Below, piece after piece: positions 44,232-53,008 of a stretch of 64,000 bases of DNA. Position numbers and translations under genes: made by a program. Source of the DNA: Ensifer sp. LCM 4579. Lineage in GTDB: Bacteria > Pseudomonadota > Alphaproteobacteria > Rhizobiales > Rhizobiaceae. Every line of letters starts with the position of its first letter. Within the stretch, counting starts at the first letter, position 1. The stretch is taken from positions 1-64,000 of the forward strand of contig NZ_MDDV01000016.1 of assembly GCF_001854885.1 (NCBI RefSeq), written 5' to 3'. The notes under the pieces were generated by a model, which saw nothing but the letters and a program-made list of their open reading frames with translations, made no database searches and was not told the origin of the DNA.

Positions 44232-44679
44232 TATCCGTACCTACACAAACAACAGGATCTCAAGAGCACCGTTGACAGTTTTCGGCTTGCGGAGCCGTCT
44301 TAAGGTGTGGATCCGAACCGGATGGATTGGACAGCCCGACGTCGAAAAATGCCGAAGGCAAGAGCGGCGCGCAGCAGGCCAACCTCCAGACGCGTGAGGA
44401 GAGCCCGCGGCGCAACCGGAAGCGACCAGTGCCAAGTACGACGGATATGCAAGACTTGTCCATGTTCCGCTCCCCATTTCGGCGTTGTAGCCAATGGTCA
44501 CTGCTGACCGAAGAATTCCCTATGGCTTCGGGCTCGCGAGCCGACGGTGTCGAAGCACGTTCGTGGATAGCTAAGCATTTCTCGTGCCAAGTGAGAAAAT
44601 CGTTTCATAGCAACACGGTCAATCTCGTAAGGCTGCGTCTCGCGTCCGACAGTATGTCGAGGACTCTACAATTTAGTGG
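44232..44679. other. Gap upstream of the y4nG-like operon
   Basis: This holds the promoter of the minus-strand operon. A minus-strand frame at 44241-44501 looks partly coding but I recognise no family. The right end runs into debris of the Tm-1-type operon. Confidence 0.4.
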
Positions 44680-45490
44680 AACGGTAAACCTCGCCCTCGA
44701 AGCTGCGCGATCCGACGACGACCGTCCCTGCTCCCTCAATGATCACCCAGTATTCGTCGCGGTCGTGATAATGGGAGTCGAAGTTGGTAAACTTGGAATA
44801 GCTGACAGGCGTCCCTCTCACGGCGACTGGCGTGTCTGGTGCGAGCGGGAAACACCGCATCCGCCCAACTCACTACCCCACTTCCCGTAAAAGATGGGGA
44901 TCTGCGCCGTGCCATCGCCTGCAACCGCCGTAAGGCGACCGTTTGCCCTGTCCAGGTCCGCCTCCGGACAGCACTTGCGCTCCCTTCGCGCTCGTGAAGC
45001 GGCATGATCCGCGCGTGACGAGCAACCGCTGCTTTTCGGCAGTGATCGGGATCGGCAAACGTTGATCGGACAGTCAATGAACTCGAACCCGATGATCTCG
45101 CACCAGCCCGGCGGTTGCTCTCCACTTCTGAAGACGGACAGGCGAGAAGGCCGGCAAGCGAGCCACGGCCGGCCCTGCGGTAGCGGCCGGAATTATAGAT
45201 CACGATGAGGTCGATATTTGCCCGTTTCCTTGCTTTTCGCATCAAGGCCTGTTCCGGCGCCGCCGCCGATGATTGGTTCGCCAGCGCGGATCTTCTGTTG
45301 AAAATGGTCGATCAGTTGCGCACGGGTGGGACGTTTGACAAGGGTATCAGTGCTCACGAAGGGCCTCTTTGAAGTTGGTGACTAGGAGTTCCGCAAATTG
45401 CGGATCGTTTATGTGAAGGGGGACGCGGATCAGTTGCCGCTTGTCGGTTGGACGGATCGTGCCCTCGAGCGCCGTAAAGAGCGCGCTATC
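44680..45490 (-). pseudogene. Inverted debris of the Tm-1/TIM-barrel/cupin operon
   Basis: On the minus strand, from 45490, this shows the last 46 residues of a Tm-1-type protein ([20 protein letters not shown]), then the N-terminus of the TIM-barrel protein ([19 protein letters not shown]), then, after a deletion, the N-terminal and central parts of the cupin (FDSHYHDRDEYWVIIEGAGT). The pieces are in the order of the intact genes at 53009-55718. Frame shifts and deletions make it dead. It is separate from the copy at 20218-21960. Confidence 0.88.
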
Positions 45491-45579
45491 GGAATGGAGA
45501 CGGCACGCACCGGCGGCGGAAAGTAGGTCCCGGACGACATCCCGTCCCTCTGCAGCACAATTTGCGACCGGCTCGCAGG

Positions 45580-45740
45580 CATCAGACGGTTGCTGGCCGA
45601 CGTCCCGCCGCACCGCCACCGGCCCGAGGGCCGTCGGCCCGGGCGCCAGCGCACCGCCTTCGATCCGTCCGTCTGTCCCTGCTGCGGCGGCATTCTGCGC
45701 ATTACCGCCAGGCTGCCGCGGGCGCGGCCATGGCCCGATA
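45580..45740 (+). pseudogene. IS91-type transposase, C-terminal fragment
   Basis: The plus strand reads RLLADVPPHRHRPEGRR, then FDPSVCPCCGGILRITARLP, close to the C-terminus of the intact transposase at about 15445-15590. It lies next to the Tm-1 debris, so an IS91-type event may have created or moved that debris. Confidence 0.8.
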
Positions 45741-45847
45741 TGGTGGCAACGAAAAATCGAAGAAGCTGCGGATCGCGGCAGGCCGGCAGTTGCGGGTGCC
45801 GATCGTCCCACCGCGTTACGGTGACGCATGCGCCATTCCCGGTAAAA

Positions 45848-45863
45848 TGTCGAACAATCAACA
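45848..45863 (+). promoter_or_regulatory. Second NifA-type upstream activator site
   Basis: TGTCGAACAATCAACA fits TGT-N10-ACA. It lies about 130 bp upstream of the -24 element at 45984. The ten-base spacer differs from the first site, so the match is not merely carried by the leader duplication. Confidence 0.6.
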
Positions 45864-45983
45864 TTGCCGTTGATTTTGTCTGGAATCAGAGCGGGTTTCC
45901 ATCAACAGGATTCCTGCCGAGGAATAATGCACGTCATTGAATAATATGCAGAAAGTCTCTTGTGAGGCACGTTCTGCACGGTT

Positions 45984-45998
45984 TGGCACGAGTTTTGA
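45984..45998 (+). promoter_or_regulatory. Second sigma-54-like -24/-12 promoter
   Basis: TGGCAC-N5-TTGA has the same form as the element at 37694. The surrounding 45890-46020 sequence is recognisably a duplicate of 37621-37720, sharing CACGTCATTGAA, TGCAGAAAGT and TTTTGATGCT. Confidence 0.6.
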
Positions 45999-46070
45999 TG
46001 CTACTTTGACGCTACATTCCTTTGATGGCGAGTGAGGCTACACAAACTCGATATCGTTTTGGGGGAATAG

Positions 46071-46154
46071 ATGAAAGAGCTTGATTCGGACGGCCTCGAC
46101 CGTCAGGTGCCTTTGGTTTTTGATCTACTAAAGCGAGAAAGTGCTCGGTTGTAA
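46071..46154 (+). pseudogene. Truncated 5' end of the prenyltransferase gene
   Basis: After GGGGGAATAG, the frame MKELDSDGLDRQVPLVFDLL parallels MKVLDLDCFDRQLPLICDLD of the gene at 37907 and then stops at 46152-46154. Only 27 codons remain. Its promoter now lies upstream of the membrane-protein gene at 46197. Confidence 0.75.
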
Positions 46155-46196
46155 TCCCAAAATTACCTTGCGCGAACGCAAGCGTCTTTCGATTAA

Positions 46197-48251
46197 ATGC
46201 TGTCTAACACACTGCCAGGCAATTTGATCAAGGCAAACCAAAGCTGGAGTGCGCCCTTGTTCGTAAAACTCTCTTCCATCATTTCAAGCGCTGTTGCCTC
46301 AGGCGTCATAGGGTATGCTTTAGGCCTGCCTATTTCTAAGTATTTCGATAGCAATCTTAGGATGCGTTTGCTTATAGCGCCGGTTATCGGACTTGGAACA
46401 TTTGGCGCAGCGGGCGTTTCCATCTTTCATCTATTATCGCTAAATGCGGTCAATCTGTACGTGGTGGTGCTAGCCTTGTCCGCTCTCGCATTCTGGTTAT
46501 CGAACGACTCCGTCGACCCGCTCTTGCGCTCGCCGACCAGTCCTGGCCTTGCTTGGCTAGCTGTTGCTTTTCTTCTCTGTTTTTTGCCCACCTTCGCGAT
46601 TATCCCACAGTATTACGGTGAGAGCGCCAGCCTCGGGCACCCAATCTGGGACCATGGCAAAATAGCCATCATAAACGAGATAGCTCAAAATGGTCTGCCT
46701 CCCAGCAATCCATACTATTCCGAAGCGGGAAGCCCAAAAACTCTTATTTATCACTACGTCTGGTACTTCATAGCCGCGTGTTTATCTATTGTTACGGGCG
46801 CAAGCGGATGGGAGGCCGACATTGCTCTTACCGGCATGACGGCGTTGTTCTCGACGTTTGTCGTAGCATGGCTGGCGGTGGCACGGAGCAGATGTGCAAA
46901 CGCCGCTTGGTGGGTACTCCCGCTCTTGCTTATTGGTTCTCTTAAGCCAATCGTCCAATTTGTCTCGGGAAATTGGCTTGACACGTGGATGGTACGGCAC
47001 TCGCATTTTCAAGAAATGCAATTTCACCAAACGTGGATTTTTGCGGCCACATGGACTCCCCAGCACGTATTCTCCGGCACCGTGACTCTGGTTGCAGTAA
47101 TGGCGTATACGCAACTTCTATATCATAGCCACGCACGCGATCGGCACTTGGCGGTATTTATGGGTGCGTTGCTCGCGTCTGCTTACGGCAGTTCCACATG
47201 GGCGGGCGGCTTTGCGCTACTTTTGATACTGCCCATTGTAGGTTTCCTGTCGATTTCGCATCTTCTAAAAGCCAATCGGATGCTGGAAGTTGCCATTTCA
47301 CTTTCAGTCGCTGTTGCCGCCACGTTGCTCTGTGCGGGAGTGTTGGTGCGGGAGCAGATTATTTTACTATACGCTAGAAGTCCATTGGAATTCTGGGTCT
47401 TTCCCGTGTTTAACGGCGCGAGCCGATTCCTTGATTTGGTAGGCTATTGGCTAGTGCTGGTTACCCTCGATTTTGGGACAATATTTGTAGGTTTTGTCAT
47501 TTGGAGTTGCTCAACGTTACGCAACGACATCATGGATGTGGCACGTATCGACAAAGCAATAATTGCCTCCGTTCTAGCACCAATATTTTGCGCCCAGTTT
47601 CTGCACAGCGTGCTTCTTTATAATGATCTGGGTTGGGATATAATCATCCCCTCTCTACTTATAATGACGGCGCTGACCGCTGCACTGTTTTCTACAAATA
47701 TCGGCAGGAAATCGCTGGTTGGGCGACTAACAACCACAACTGCAGTCCTATTGTTGACCCCATCAATTTTAGCTGGCGCTCGATTTGTTTACTCCTCCGC
47801 CTTCCAATTTCGAGTTCAAGGACCTGAAACAGAGTGGGGCAGAGCTTTCAAAGCATCTCCTGAAATGTGGGAAGCTGTCCGTCAAGTAACACCGCCGAAT
47901 GAAGCAGTCGCTAATAACCCACTTGATTTCGCAAACGTGACGTTTTATCCGGGGAATATTTCCTGGGCGATACTGTCACAAAGACGTAATTGTGCAACAT
48001 CTCTTCTACTTATCCGCTCCTATGCCGCTCAACTCACACCAGAACAAGCATCCGTCGTTTATAATTTCTTCGTCAGCGTATTTGAAGGCAACGCCACTGA
48101 AGATCAACTCAGAGTTATGAAGGAAAAGTATCTCTGTAAAACTCTCGTCATCACGAAAAGAGATGGATTGTGGGGCAAACCCGTGTTGGACAACAGTTCC
48201 ATTTACAAGCTTGTCTCCGAGGAGAGAGACAGGTGGCGAATCTACAGATAA
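46197..48251 (+). CDS. Large multi-spanning membrane protein, possible GT-C glycosyltransferase (y4nK-like position)
   Basis: This 684-residue protein has at least 12 hydrophobic segments and a soluble C-terminal domain of about 130 residues. The first large loop contains HPIWDHGKIAIINEIAQNGL followed by NPYYSEAG and YHYVWYF. Paired acidic or aromatic residues in that loop and a soluble tail are the layout of GT-C glycosyltransferases that use lipid-linked sugars. Base composition is lower in GC than in neighbouring genes, suggesting separate transfer. It lies behind a NifA/sigma-54-type promoter. With the prenyltransferase, SDR and GMC genes nearby, an arabinosyl- or pentosyltransferase role is plausible but not proven. 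Confidence 0.6.
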   Translation: MLSNTLPGNLIKANQSWSAPLFVKLSSIISSAVASGVIGYALGLPISKYFDSNLRMRLLIAPVIGLGTFGAAGVSIFHLLSLNAVNLYVVVLALSALAFWLSNDSVDPLLRSPTSPGLAWLAVAFLLCFLPTFAIIPQYYGESASLGHPIWDHGKIAIINEIAQNGLPPSNPYYSEAGSPKTLIYHYVWYFIAACLSIVTGASGWEADIALTGMTALFSTFVVAWLAVARSRCANAAWWVLPLLLIGSLKPIVQFVSGNWLDTWMVRHSHFQEMQFHQTWIFAATWTPQHVFSGTVTLVAVMAYTQLLYHSHARDRHLAVFMGALLASAYGSSTWAGGFALLLILPIVGFLSISHLLKANRMLEVAISLSVAVAATLLCAGVLVREQIILLYARSPLEFWVFPVFNGASRFLDLVGYWLVLVTLDFGTIFVGFVIWSCSTLRNDIMDVARIDKAIIASVLAPIFCAQFLHSVLLYNDLGWDIIIPSLLIMTALTAALFSTNIGRKSLVGRLTTTTAVLLLTPSILAGARFVYSSAFQFRVQGPETEWGRAFKASPEMWEAVRQVTPPNEAVANNPLDFANVTFYPGNISWAILSQRRNCATSLLLIRSYAAQLTPEQASVVYNFFVSVFEGNATEDQLRVMKEKYLCKTLVITKRDGLWGKPVLDNSSIYKLVSEERDRWRIYR

Positions 48252-48390
48252 TCGCCTTTGGCCTGAATTACCGCACCCCAACCATTTATTGGGAACGGCG
48301 TGTGCGGATCTCATCTTGGCTTGGCTGCAACAGCAGTCCACTCGCGAGAGGCCGGATACATTTATGCAACTGAAATCGTCACCCACGGCG

Positions 48391-48683
48391 TCACGAAACC
48401 TTGCGCGGACGGGGCGGACATACATTTTTTGATAAAAGCTCGCGGAGCGCGGCCACATCCGGCATCTGCTCGGCCAGCAGCTTCTCAGCTCGGCATTCTC
48501 CTCTTCGAGCGCTTGTAGCCGCTTCGCTTCGGACACGTCCATGCCGCCGTATTTGGCTTTCCCGTTGTAGAACGTCGCCTCTGAAATACCGTGCTTGCGG
48601 CAAAGCTCAGCCGTCTTCGCACCTGCCTCCTGCTCCTTCAGCACTGCAATAATCTGCTCTTCCGTAAATCTCTGCTTTTTCAT
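48391..48683 (-). pseudogene. IS3-family OrfA fragment
   Basis: The minus strand starts MKKQRFTEEQIIAVLKEQEA and continues TAELCRKHGISEATFY, the helix-turn-helix of IS3-family OrfA (IS407/ISRm-like group), followed by ALEEENAELR. After that the frame shifts (AEQMPDVAALRELLSK is out of frame) and is joined to unrelated sequence. OrfB is missing. The left end of the element is probably near 48740. Confidence 0.85.
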
Positions 48684-48830
48684 TCGTCCGTCCTCAAAGG
48701 ACTGGACTCTAATCTCTTCTGGAGGAAACTCTCAGTGGCAGGTCAGTTTTTCTTTCCGAGTTGAAGTCTCGCCATATGCGCGCGGACAATCGGCAATTGC
48801 GGGAGCTGTGGAAACGAACTTCTTCTTGGC

Positions 48831-49598
48831 TTACAACTCAGTGACTTGGGGAGCTTTGTGCGGTGACGAGACTTCCGGATTGGCAACGCTCAGATGAATG
48901 CCAGATTCAGACTTTGCAGTGCCGCGCAAATAGGACCGCAGACGTTTTGTTCCCCATTCCACAACCTGAACCAGGACCACATACACAACACCGGCCGCAA
49001 TGAGAGGTGTGAAGTTATCGGAATAGACGACGCCAAACCGCTGAGCCTCGCTGAACACGTCGCGAACGGTGATAATACTCGCTATTGCCGATCCTTTGAT
49101 AGTGAAGATTATCTCGTTGCCGATGCCTGCGATGCAGTTGCGCAAACCCAGTGGCAGCACGATGCGTTGGAGAACCTTGCGGCTGGATAGCCCAAGGGCA
49201 TGCCCCGCTTCGATTTCGCCGACCTTAACCGCGACAATGCCACCTCTGACAACTTCGCCTAAGTATGCCGCGTTGTTCAGGCTAAACGCCAACAAACATG
49301 TCATAAATGGCGAGCTAAAAAGGTACGTCCAAAGCGGCCCGTTGCGTAGCAGTGAAACTTGGGGAACGCCGAAGTACAGGAAGTACAGCAATATAAGGAG
49401 GGGTACACCGCGAAAGAAGAACACGTATGCTCGTGCAAACCACCGCGCTGTAAATCCTCCAAAGTGCATCATCAGCGCAAGGACTATTCCTCCGATCAAA
49501 CCGAAAATAACAGAAAGAACCGTCAGCAGAAGTGTAACGCGTACTCCGCGAAGCATTGCATGCCAAAGGTCGGGCGAAAGAAGAATTTCAGTCATCAT
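48831..49598 (-). CDS. Polar amino-acid ABC transporter permease (HisM type)
   Basis: This 255-residue inner-membrane permease has five to six segments. The cytoplasmic EAA loop appears as EIEAGHALGLSSRKVLQRIV, and FRGVPLLILLYFLYFGVPQV is a typical permease N-terminal block. It is the last gene of a four-gene minus-strand operon and overlaps the preceding permease by 4 bp. The two permeases form the channel for amino acids such as histidine, arginine or opines. The substrate cannot be read from sequence. Confidence 0.9.
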   Translation of the reverse strand: MMTEILLSPDLWHAMLRGVRVTLLLTVLSVIFGLIGGIVLALMMHFGGFTARWFARAYVFFFRGVPLLILLYFLYFGVPQVSLLRNGPLWTYLFSSPFMTCLLAFSLNNAAYLGEVVRGGIVAVKVGEIEAGHALGLSSRKVLQRIVLPLGLRNCIAGIGNEIIFTIKGSAIASIITVRDVFSEAQRFGVVYSDNFTPLIAAGVVYVVLVQVVEWGTKRLRSYLRGTAKSESGIHLSVANPEVSSPHKAPQVTEL

Positions 49599-50302
49599 GA
49601 CTTTACGGCACTCCGTCCAAAATTCGCCCGTCGCTCAAGGTAGTGTTGCAGGGCGGTTGCGATCGCCGTTACGACCAGGAAACAAGCTGCCGCCACTGCG
49701 AAGGCACCGAACGGCTCTTTTGTTGCCCCCGCGACGACCTTTGCGCGCCTTGTCACTTCCTCAAGCCCAATAACGGAAGCGAGGGCAGACACTTTCAGAA
49801 CCACCAGGAAAATATTGCCCAATGCTGGAGTAGCGTTGATGAACATGAGCGGAAGTACAATTCGAGTCCTAACTCGTGAATCTGAAAGTCCGATTGCCTC
49901 TCCAGCCTCGATCAATCCAACTGGAATTGCTCTCCTGGCATCACCAAAAATCTCTGCGCAATACGCTCCGAACTGCACGGCCAGAGCAATTGCTACTGCA
50001 ACGAAAGGGGAGATTTCTAACGACGAGAGCCCAATGCGCGCCGCGAAGGCGCGCATTGCGATATCTAATCCGTAGTACACGATGAAGACAAAAAGCAGTT
50101 CCGGAAGTGCACGGAACACCGTGACGTAACCAGTCGCGGCGGTATTCAGGAACGCGTTTGACCCCGAGATTAACGTCGCGAGAGTAGCACCGATCAGCAT
50201 CGCACCCGCAAAGCCAACGAGCGTTGCGCCTATGGTAATTGTCAGGCCTTCAAGGATGTAACCAAGGAAAGGGAGAGTAGCGAGCATACCTGTGTACCCC
50301 AA
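49595..50302 (-). CDS. Polar amino-acid ABC transporter permease (HisQ type)
   Basis: This 235-residue permease has the EAA loop in GLIEAGEAIGLSDSRVRTRI and FRALPELLFVFIVYYG near the second segment. It starts 8 bp after the binding-protein gene and is translationally coupled to the second permease. Confidence 0.9.
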   Translation of the reverse strand: MGYTGMLATLPFLGYILEGLTITIGATLVGFAGAMLIGATLATLISGSNAFLNTAATGYVTVFRALPELLFVFIVYYGLDIAMRAFAARIGLSSLEISPFVAVAIALAVQFGAYCAEIFGDARRAIPVGLIEAGEAIGLSDSRVRTRIVLPLMFINATPALGNIFLVVLKVSALASVIGLEEVTRRAKVVAGATKEPFGAFAVAAACFLVVTAIATALQHYLERRANFGRSAVKS

Positions 50303-50310
50303 GTACTATT

Positions 50311-51090
50311 TCATTTGGCAGGCATCTCGACGCCGAACCATTTTTTGGTAAGTCGCGCGTGAGTGCCATCGGCGATAATGGCCGCCAAGCCTTTATCGAA
50401 AGCAGAGGACAAAGTTTTATCATCAGCGCGGATCGCCAAGCCCTTTCCCAAGCTGGAATAAGCCGGATCGTTGATTGGCTCTCCAATAATTTTATAGGCA
50501 CCGGGCTTTGCATTCACGTAGGCCGCCTGCAATGTGGCCAATTCACTGAAAACCGCATCAACGCGTCCTGAGTCAAGATCTAAGACTGCCGCATCCATAC
50601 TGTCGTACGGGGCGATCTGTATGGTTTTGCCCATTCTCTCATTGAGGTACCGCTCGAGCAGCGATGCTGCGACGGTTCCGATCGTTTTGCCTGAGAGCCC
50701 GTCCTTCGTGCCGTCGAGCGTGGAGGAAGCGTTTGCCATGTAGGCGAACGGACTATTGAGATAGGGTCCAGGCATTGCGTATTTCTTTTTCCGTTCCTCA
50801 CTAATATTGAGCGCCGCCGCGACAACATCGATTTTGCCGGAATCGAGCGCCGCGAAGATACCATCCCATGGAATATTCCGGAGTTCGCATTTCAGCTTCT
50901 CAACGGTGCAAATCGCATTGATCATATCGACATCAAAGCCCTGAAGTTGGCCATCGCTTGCTACAGAAGCGTAGGGTGGGTTCAATGCATCAAACCCGAC
51001 GACGACAGGTTCTTCAGCACTTGCTTGCCCATACAGAATTGCTGCCAGACCCACGGCGGCAAGCACGATCTTGCAAGATAGTCTTCCCAT
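50311..51090 (-). CDS. Periplasmic amino-acid-binding protein
   Basis: This 259-residue protein has a cleavable signal peptide (LAAVGLAAILYGQASAEEP, cleavage near Ala-Ser-Ala). It is followed by the family-3 solute-binding pattern: FDALNPPYASVASDGQLQGF, VDMINAICT, and GIFAALDSGKIDVVAAALNI. The ligand-binding Asp and Arg positions are in the usual order, with the C-terminal lobe ending in RLTKKWFGVEMP. It delivers the substrate to the two permeases. The family includes lysine/arginine/ornithine and opine-binding proteins. Confidence 0.91.
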   Translation of the reverse strand: MGRLSCKIVLAAVGLAAILYGQASAEEPVVVGFDALNPPYASVASDGQLQGFDVDMINAICTVEKLKCELRNIPWDGIFAALDSGKIDVVAAALNISEERKKKYAMPGPYLNSPFAYMANASSTLDGTKDGLSGKTIGTVAASLLERYLNERMGKTIQIAPYDSMDAAVLDLDSGRVDAVFSELATLQAAYVNAKPGAYKIIGEPINDPAYSSLGKGLAIRADDKTLSSAFDKGLAAIIADGTHARLTKKWFGVEMPAK

Positions 51091-51154
51091 TTCTTTGTTC
51101 CCTCTTTTATCGAGATCATTTTGCCAATTTGCGTTGGCAGCGCGCTATCGAGCG

Positions 51155-51946
51155 TCAGGCTCGATTTTCATTCCGCTCAAATCGAGCAAGGAAACTCCGG
51201 AGACTTTCTGAACGCGCGTCACCGGCAAGGACCTCTTCAGGAGGGCCCATTTGCTCAATCTGCCCCCGGTTCATGAAAATCACCCTGTCAGCAACGTCAC
51301 GAGCGAATGCAATTTCGTGGGTAACGACCAGCATTGTGCGCCCCTCTTGCGCGAGCGATTTCATGACAGCGAGCACCTCGCCGACTAGCTCTGGGTCGAG
51401 CGCGGAAGTTGGCTCATCGAAAAGCAGGACTTCGGGCTCCGTCGCCAACATTCGGGCGATCGCCACGCGCTGCTGCTGCCCTCCAGACAAGGCGGCGGGA
51501 TAGGCATGTGCCCGCTGCAACAATCCCACTCTTGCAAGCAGTTCCACGGCACGAGCCTCAGCTTCGGCCCTGCTGCGGCCCAGTACGTGGATTGGTCCTT
51601 CCATCACATTCTCTAATGCGCTTCGGTGCGGCCAAAGATTGAAAGACTGAAAAACCATCCCCATCCTACGGCGCAATCCCATAAGTCTTGCTCGAGAACG
51701 ACGGCTTGCGTTGGCGAAATCTGCCGCGTCGAATACCTCATCGCCGAGCGATACTTTCCCGGACGTGGGCTTCTCCAAAAAGTTGAGGCACCGAAGGAGC
51801 GTGCTCTTTCCAGATCCTGAAGCGCCGATGATGCTGATCACTTCACCTTCCTGGGCGGTGAATGACACGCCTTTCAGGACCTCGAGCGGGCCGAAGGACT
51901 TCCGGATTTCTGACACTGCGAGGGCAGGATGAGAAATAGCTTCCAT
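51155..51946 (-). CDS. Amino-acid ABC transporter ATP-binding protein
   Basis: This 263-residue ATPase has Walker [20 protein letters not shown], the Q-loop [11 protein letters not shown], the signature [13 protein letters not shown], Walker [16 protein letters not shown] and the switch His in [17 protein letters not shown]. It is the first gene of the operon, 64 bp before the binding protein. The 347-bp region upstream is its promoter region. Confidence 0.93.
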   Translation of the reverse strand: MEAISHPALAVSEIRKSFGPLEVLKGVSFTAQEGEVISIIGASGSGKSTLLRCLNFLEKPTSGKVSLGDEVFDAADFANASRRSRARLMGLRRRMGMVFQSFNLWPHRSALENVMEGPIHVLGRSRAEAEARAVELLARVGLLQRAHAYPAALSGGQQQRVAIARMLATEPEVLLFDEPTSALDPELVGEVLAVMKSLAQEGRTMLVVTHEIAFARDVADRVIFMNRGQIEQMGPPEEVLAGDARSESLRSFLARFERNENRA

Positions 51947-52293
51947 TGGAAAACAGTTGAACCCCAGTTATTTTTTTCGGATGATAGCGGTATGCAGCTG
52001 CTGTGTACAGTGTTTTTTTTGAATCTGAATTTGCACCTGAAAACTATGAACCGCACGCTTGAGAGTCCTACGGGACTCGTTCCGAAAACTCATAGCTCGG
52101 TGACAGCGCCATTGCGGAGGACGTAATTGTGGTTGAGGCAATTGGCTCGGAGACGGGGTCTGCGTAGACGTGACATCGTCGCCGTCTTGAGGGTCAGGTC
52201 AATGTCCGGTCAGGGAAGCAGATAAGGCTCACACTCAAGAGGCATCCTCGCATCCTCTTTTACCCGGGAACGGGCGCCCGGATCACGAGGTGA
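51947..52293. other. Promoter region of the ABC operon with a hairpin
   Basis: No gene is seen. GAGTCC-TACG-GGACTC at 52063-52078 is a perfect 6-bp hairpin, and a run of eight T at 52012-52019 follows TGTACAGTG. These could be operator or attenuator elements of the ABC operon on the minus strand, but the evidence is slight. Confidence 0.45.
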
Positions 52294-52881
52294 TCAGTTG
52301 TGGGCAATGTCGTCGGGGAGACGGAACAGCCCCAGCTTTGTTTCTCGTGCCAGTTCGGCAAGCTCGGCAATCATAGCTTCATTGGCATGACGCGCCGCGA
52401 CCAATCCGTGCACGCCAATGGCGATTGCTTCTTGCCCCATCCCGAAGCTGTCGACGACGGCGAGAGCACTGAATCCCTCGGCGACCGCAGCACGCAGAAG
52501 GGCGAGTTCGGATTTTGCACCGTGTCCGAAGTCCTCTAGGTTCACGCGCATTTCGCCATCGATCGCAGTCACGCTCGGGAAGTTGACGACCCCATGGCAG
52601 CCGGCGTTGTCAAGTGCCTGGAAGATGTCCGCGTGGCGGCGGAATGGATCGAGCGCGAGCACGCCCGCGAACATCTCGCTCGGCCAGGAAACGTTGCTGC
52701 CGAGGCCCGACAGGAGGCGACCATTGGCATCATGGATTGGAAGCAGGACGAGGCTGTCAAAGGCGCTTTGCTCAAGGCCCTCACAAGCCGGGCAATAGAG
52801 CGCCACGGATTGTGGCGGTGCATCGGAGGCGACGAGATCGGTAATGATCGGGATGGGGCGGAGGTTGGAGGGCAAGGTCAT
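52294..52881 (-). CDS. Short TIM-barrel protein of PEP-hydrolase type
   Basis: This 195-residue protein is related to the phosphoenolpyruvate-hydrolase-type TIM barrels encoded nearby. It shows [20 protein letters not shown], the conserved [16 protein letters not shown], then [20 protein letters not shown]. It lacks the first strands (the IGGGAGTGL type) and the last part of the barrel, so it is either a truncated or a specialised version. The equivalent proteins in the same region are about 280 residues. It is transcribed away from the Tm-1-type operon, sharing a 127-bp control region. Confidence 0.7.
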   Translation of the reverse strand: MTLPSNLRPIPIITDLVASDAPPQSVALYCPACEGLEQSAFDSLVLLPIHDANGRLLSGLGSNVSWPSEMFAGVLALDPFRRHADIFQALDNAGCHGVVNFPSVTAIDGEMRVNLEDFGHGAKSELALLRAAVAEGFSALAVVDSFGMGQEAIAIGVHGLVAARHANEAMIAELAELARETKLGLFRLPDDIAHN

Positions 52882-52902
52882 TGGACACCGTTGTGAGAGA
52901 CC

Positions 52903-52919
52903 TACCCAATCTTACCCAA
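52903..52919. promoter_or_regulatory. 10-bp-phased TACCCAA direct repeat
   Basis: TACCCAA occurs at 52903-52909 and 52913-52919, exactly one helical turn apart, between the divergent TIM-barrel and Tm-1-type genes. A similar pair lies at 59373-59389 upstream of the dehydrogenase gene. It could be the operator of the regulator encoded at 56864. Confidence 0.45.
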
Positions 52920-53008
52920 CTCGGCGAACCCTGACAATTGATTTGCTCCGCCGGCGAAGACAAGGCTTTTGGAGAACGAGGAGGCCGGCGGAAGCCGGGA
53001 GGAGAACG

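Noticed and set aside
44241-44501. Minus-strand frame of 86 codons upstream of the y4nG-like gene
   Set aside because: It has some coding-like composition but overlapping frames on both strands are equally long, no ribosome-binding site is seen and no family is recognised.
52063-52078. Hairpin GAGTCC-TACG-GGACTC as a transcription terminator
   Set aside because: No T-run follows on either strand within a suitable distance, so I kept it only as a note on the promoter region.
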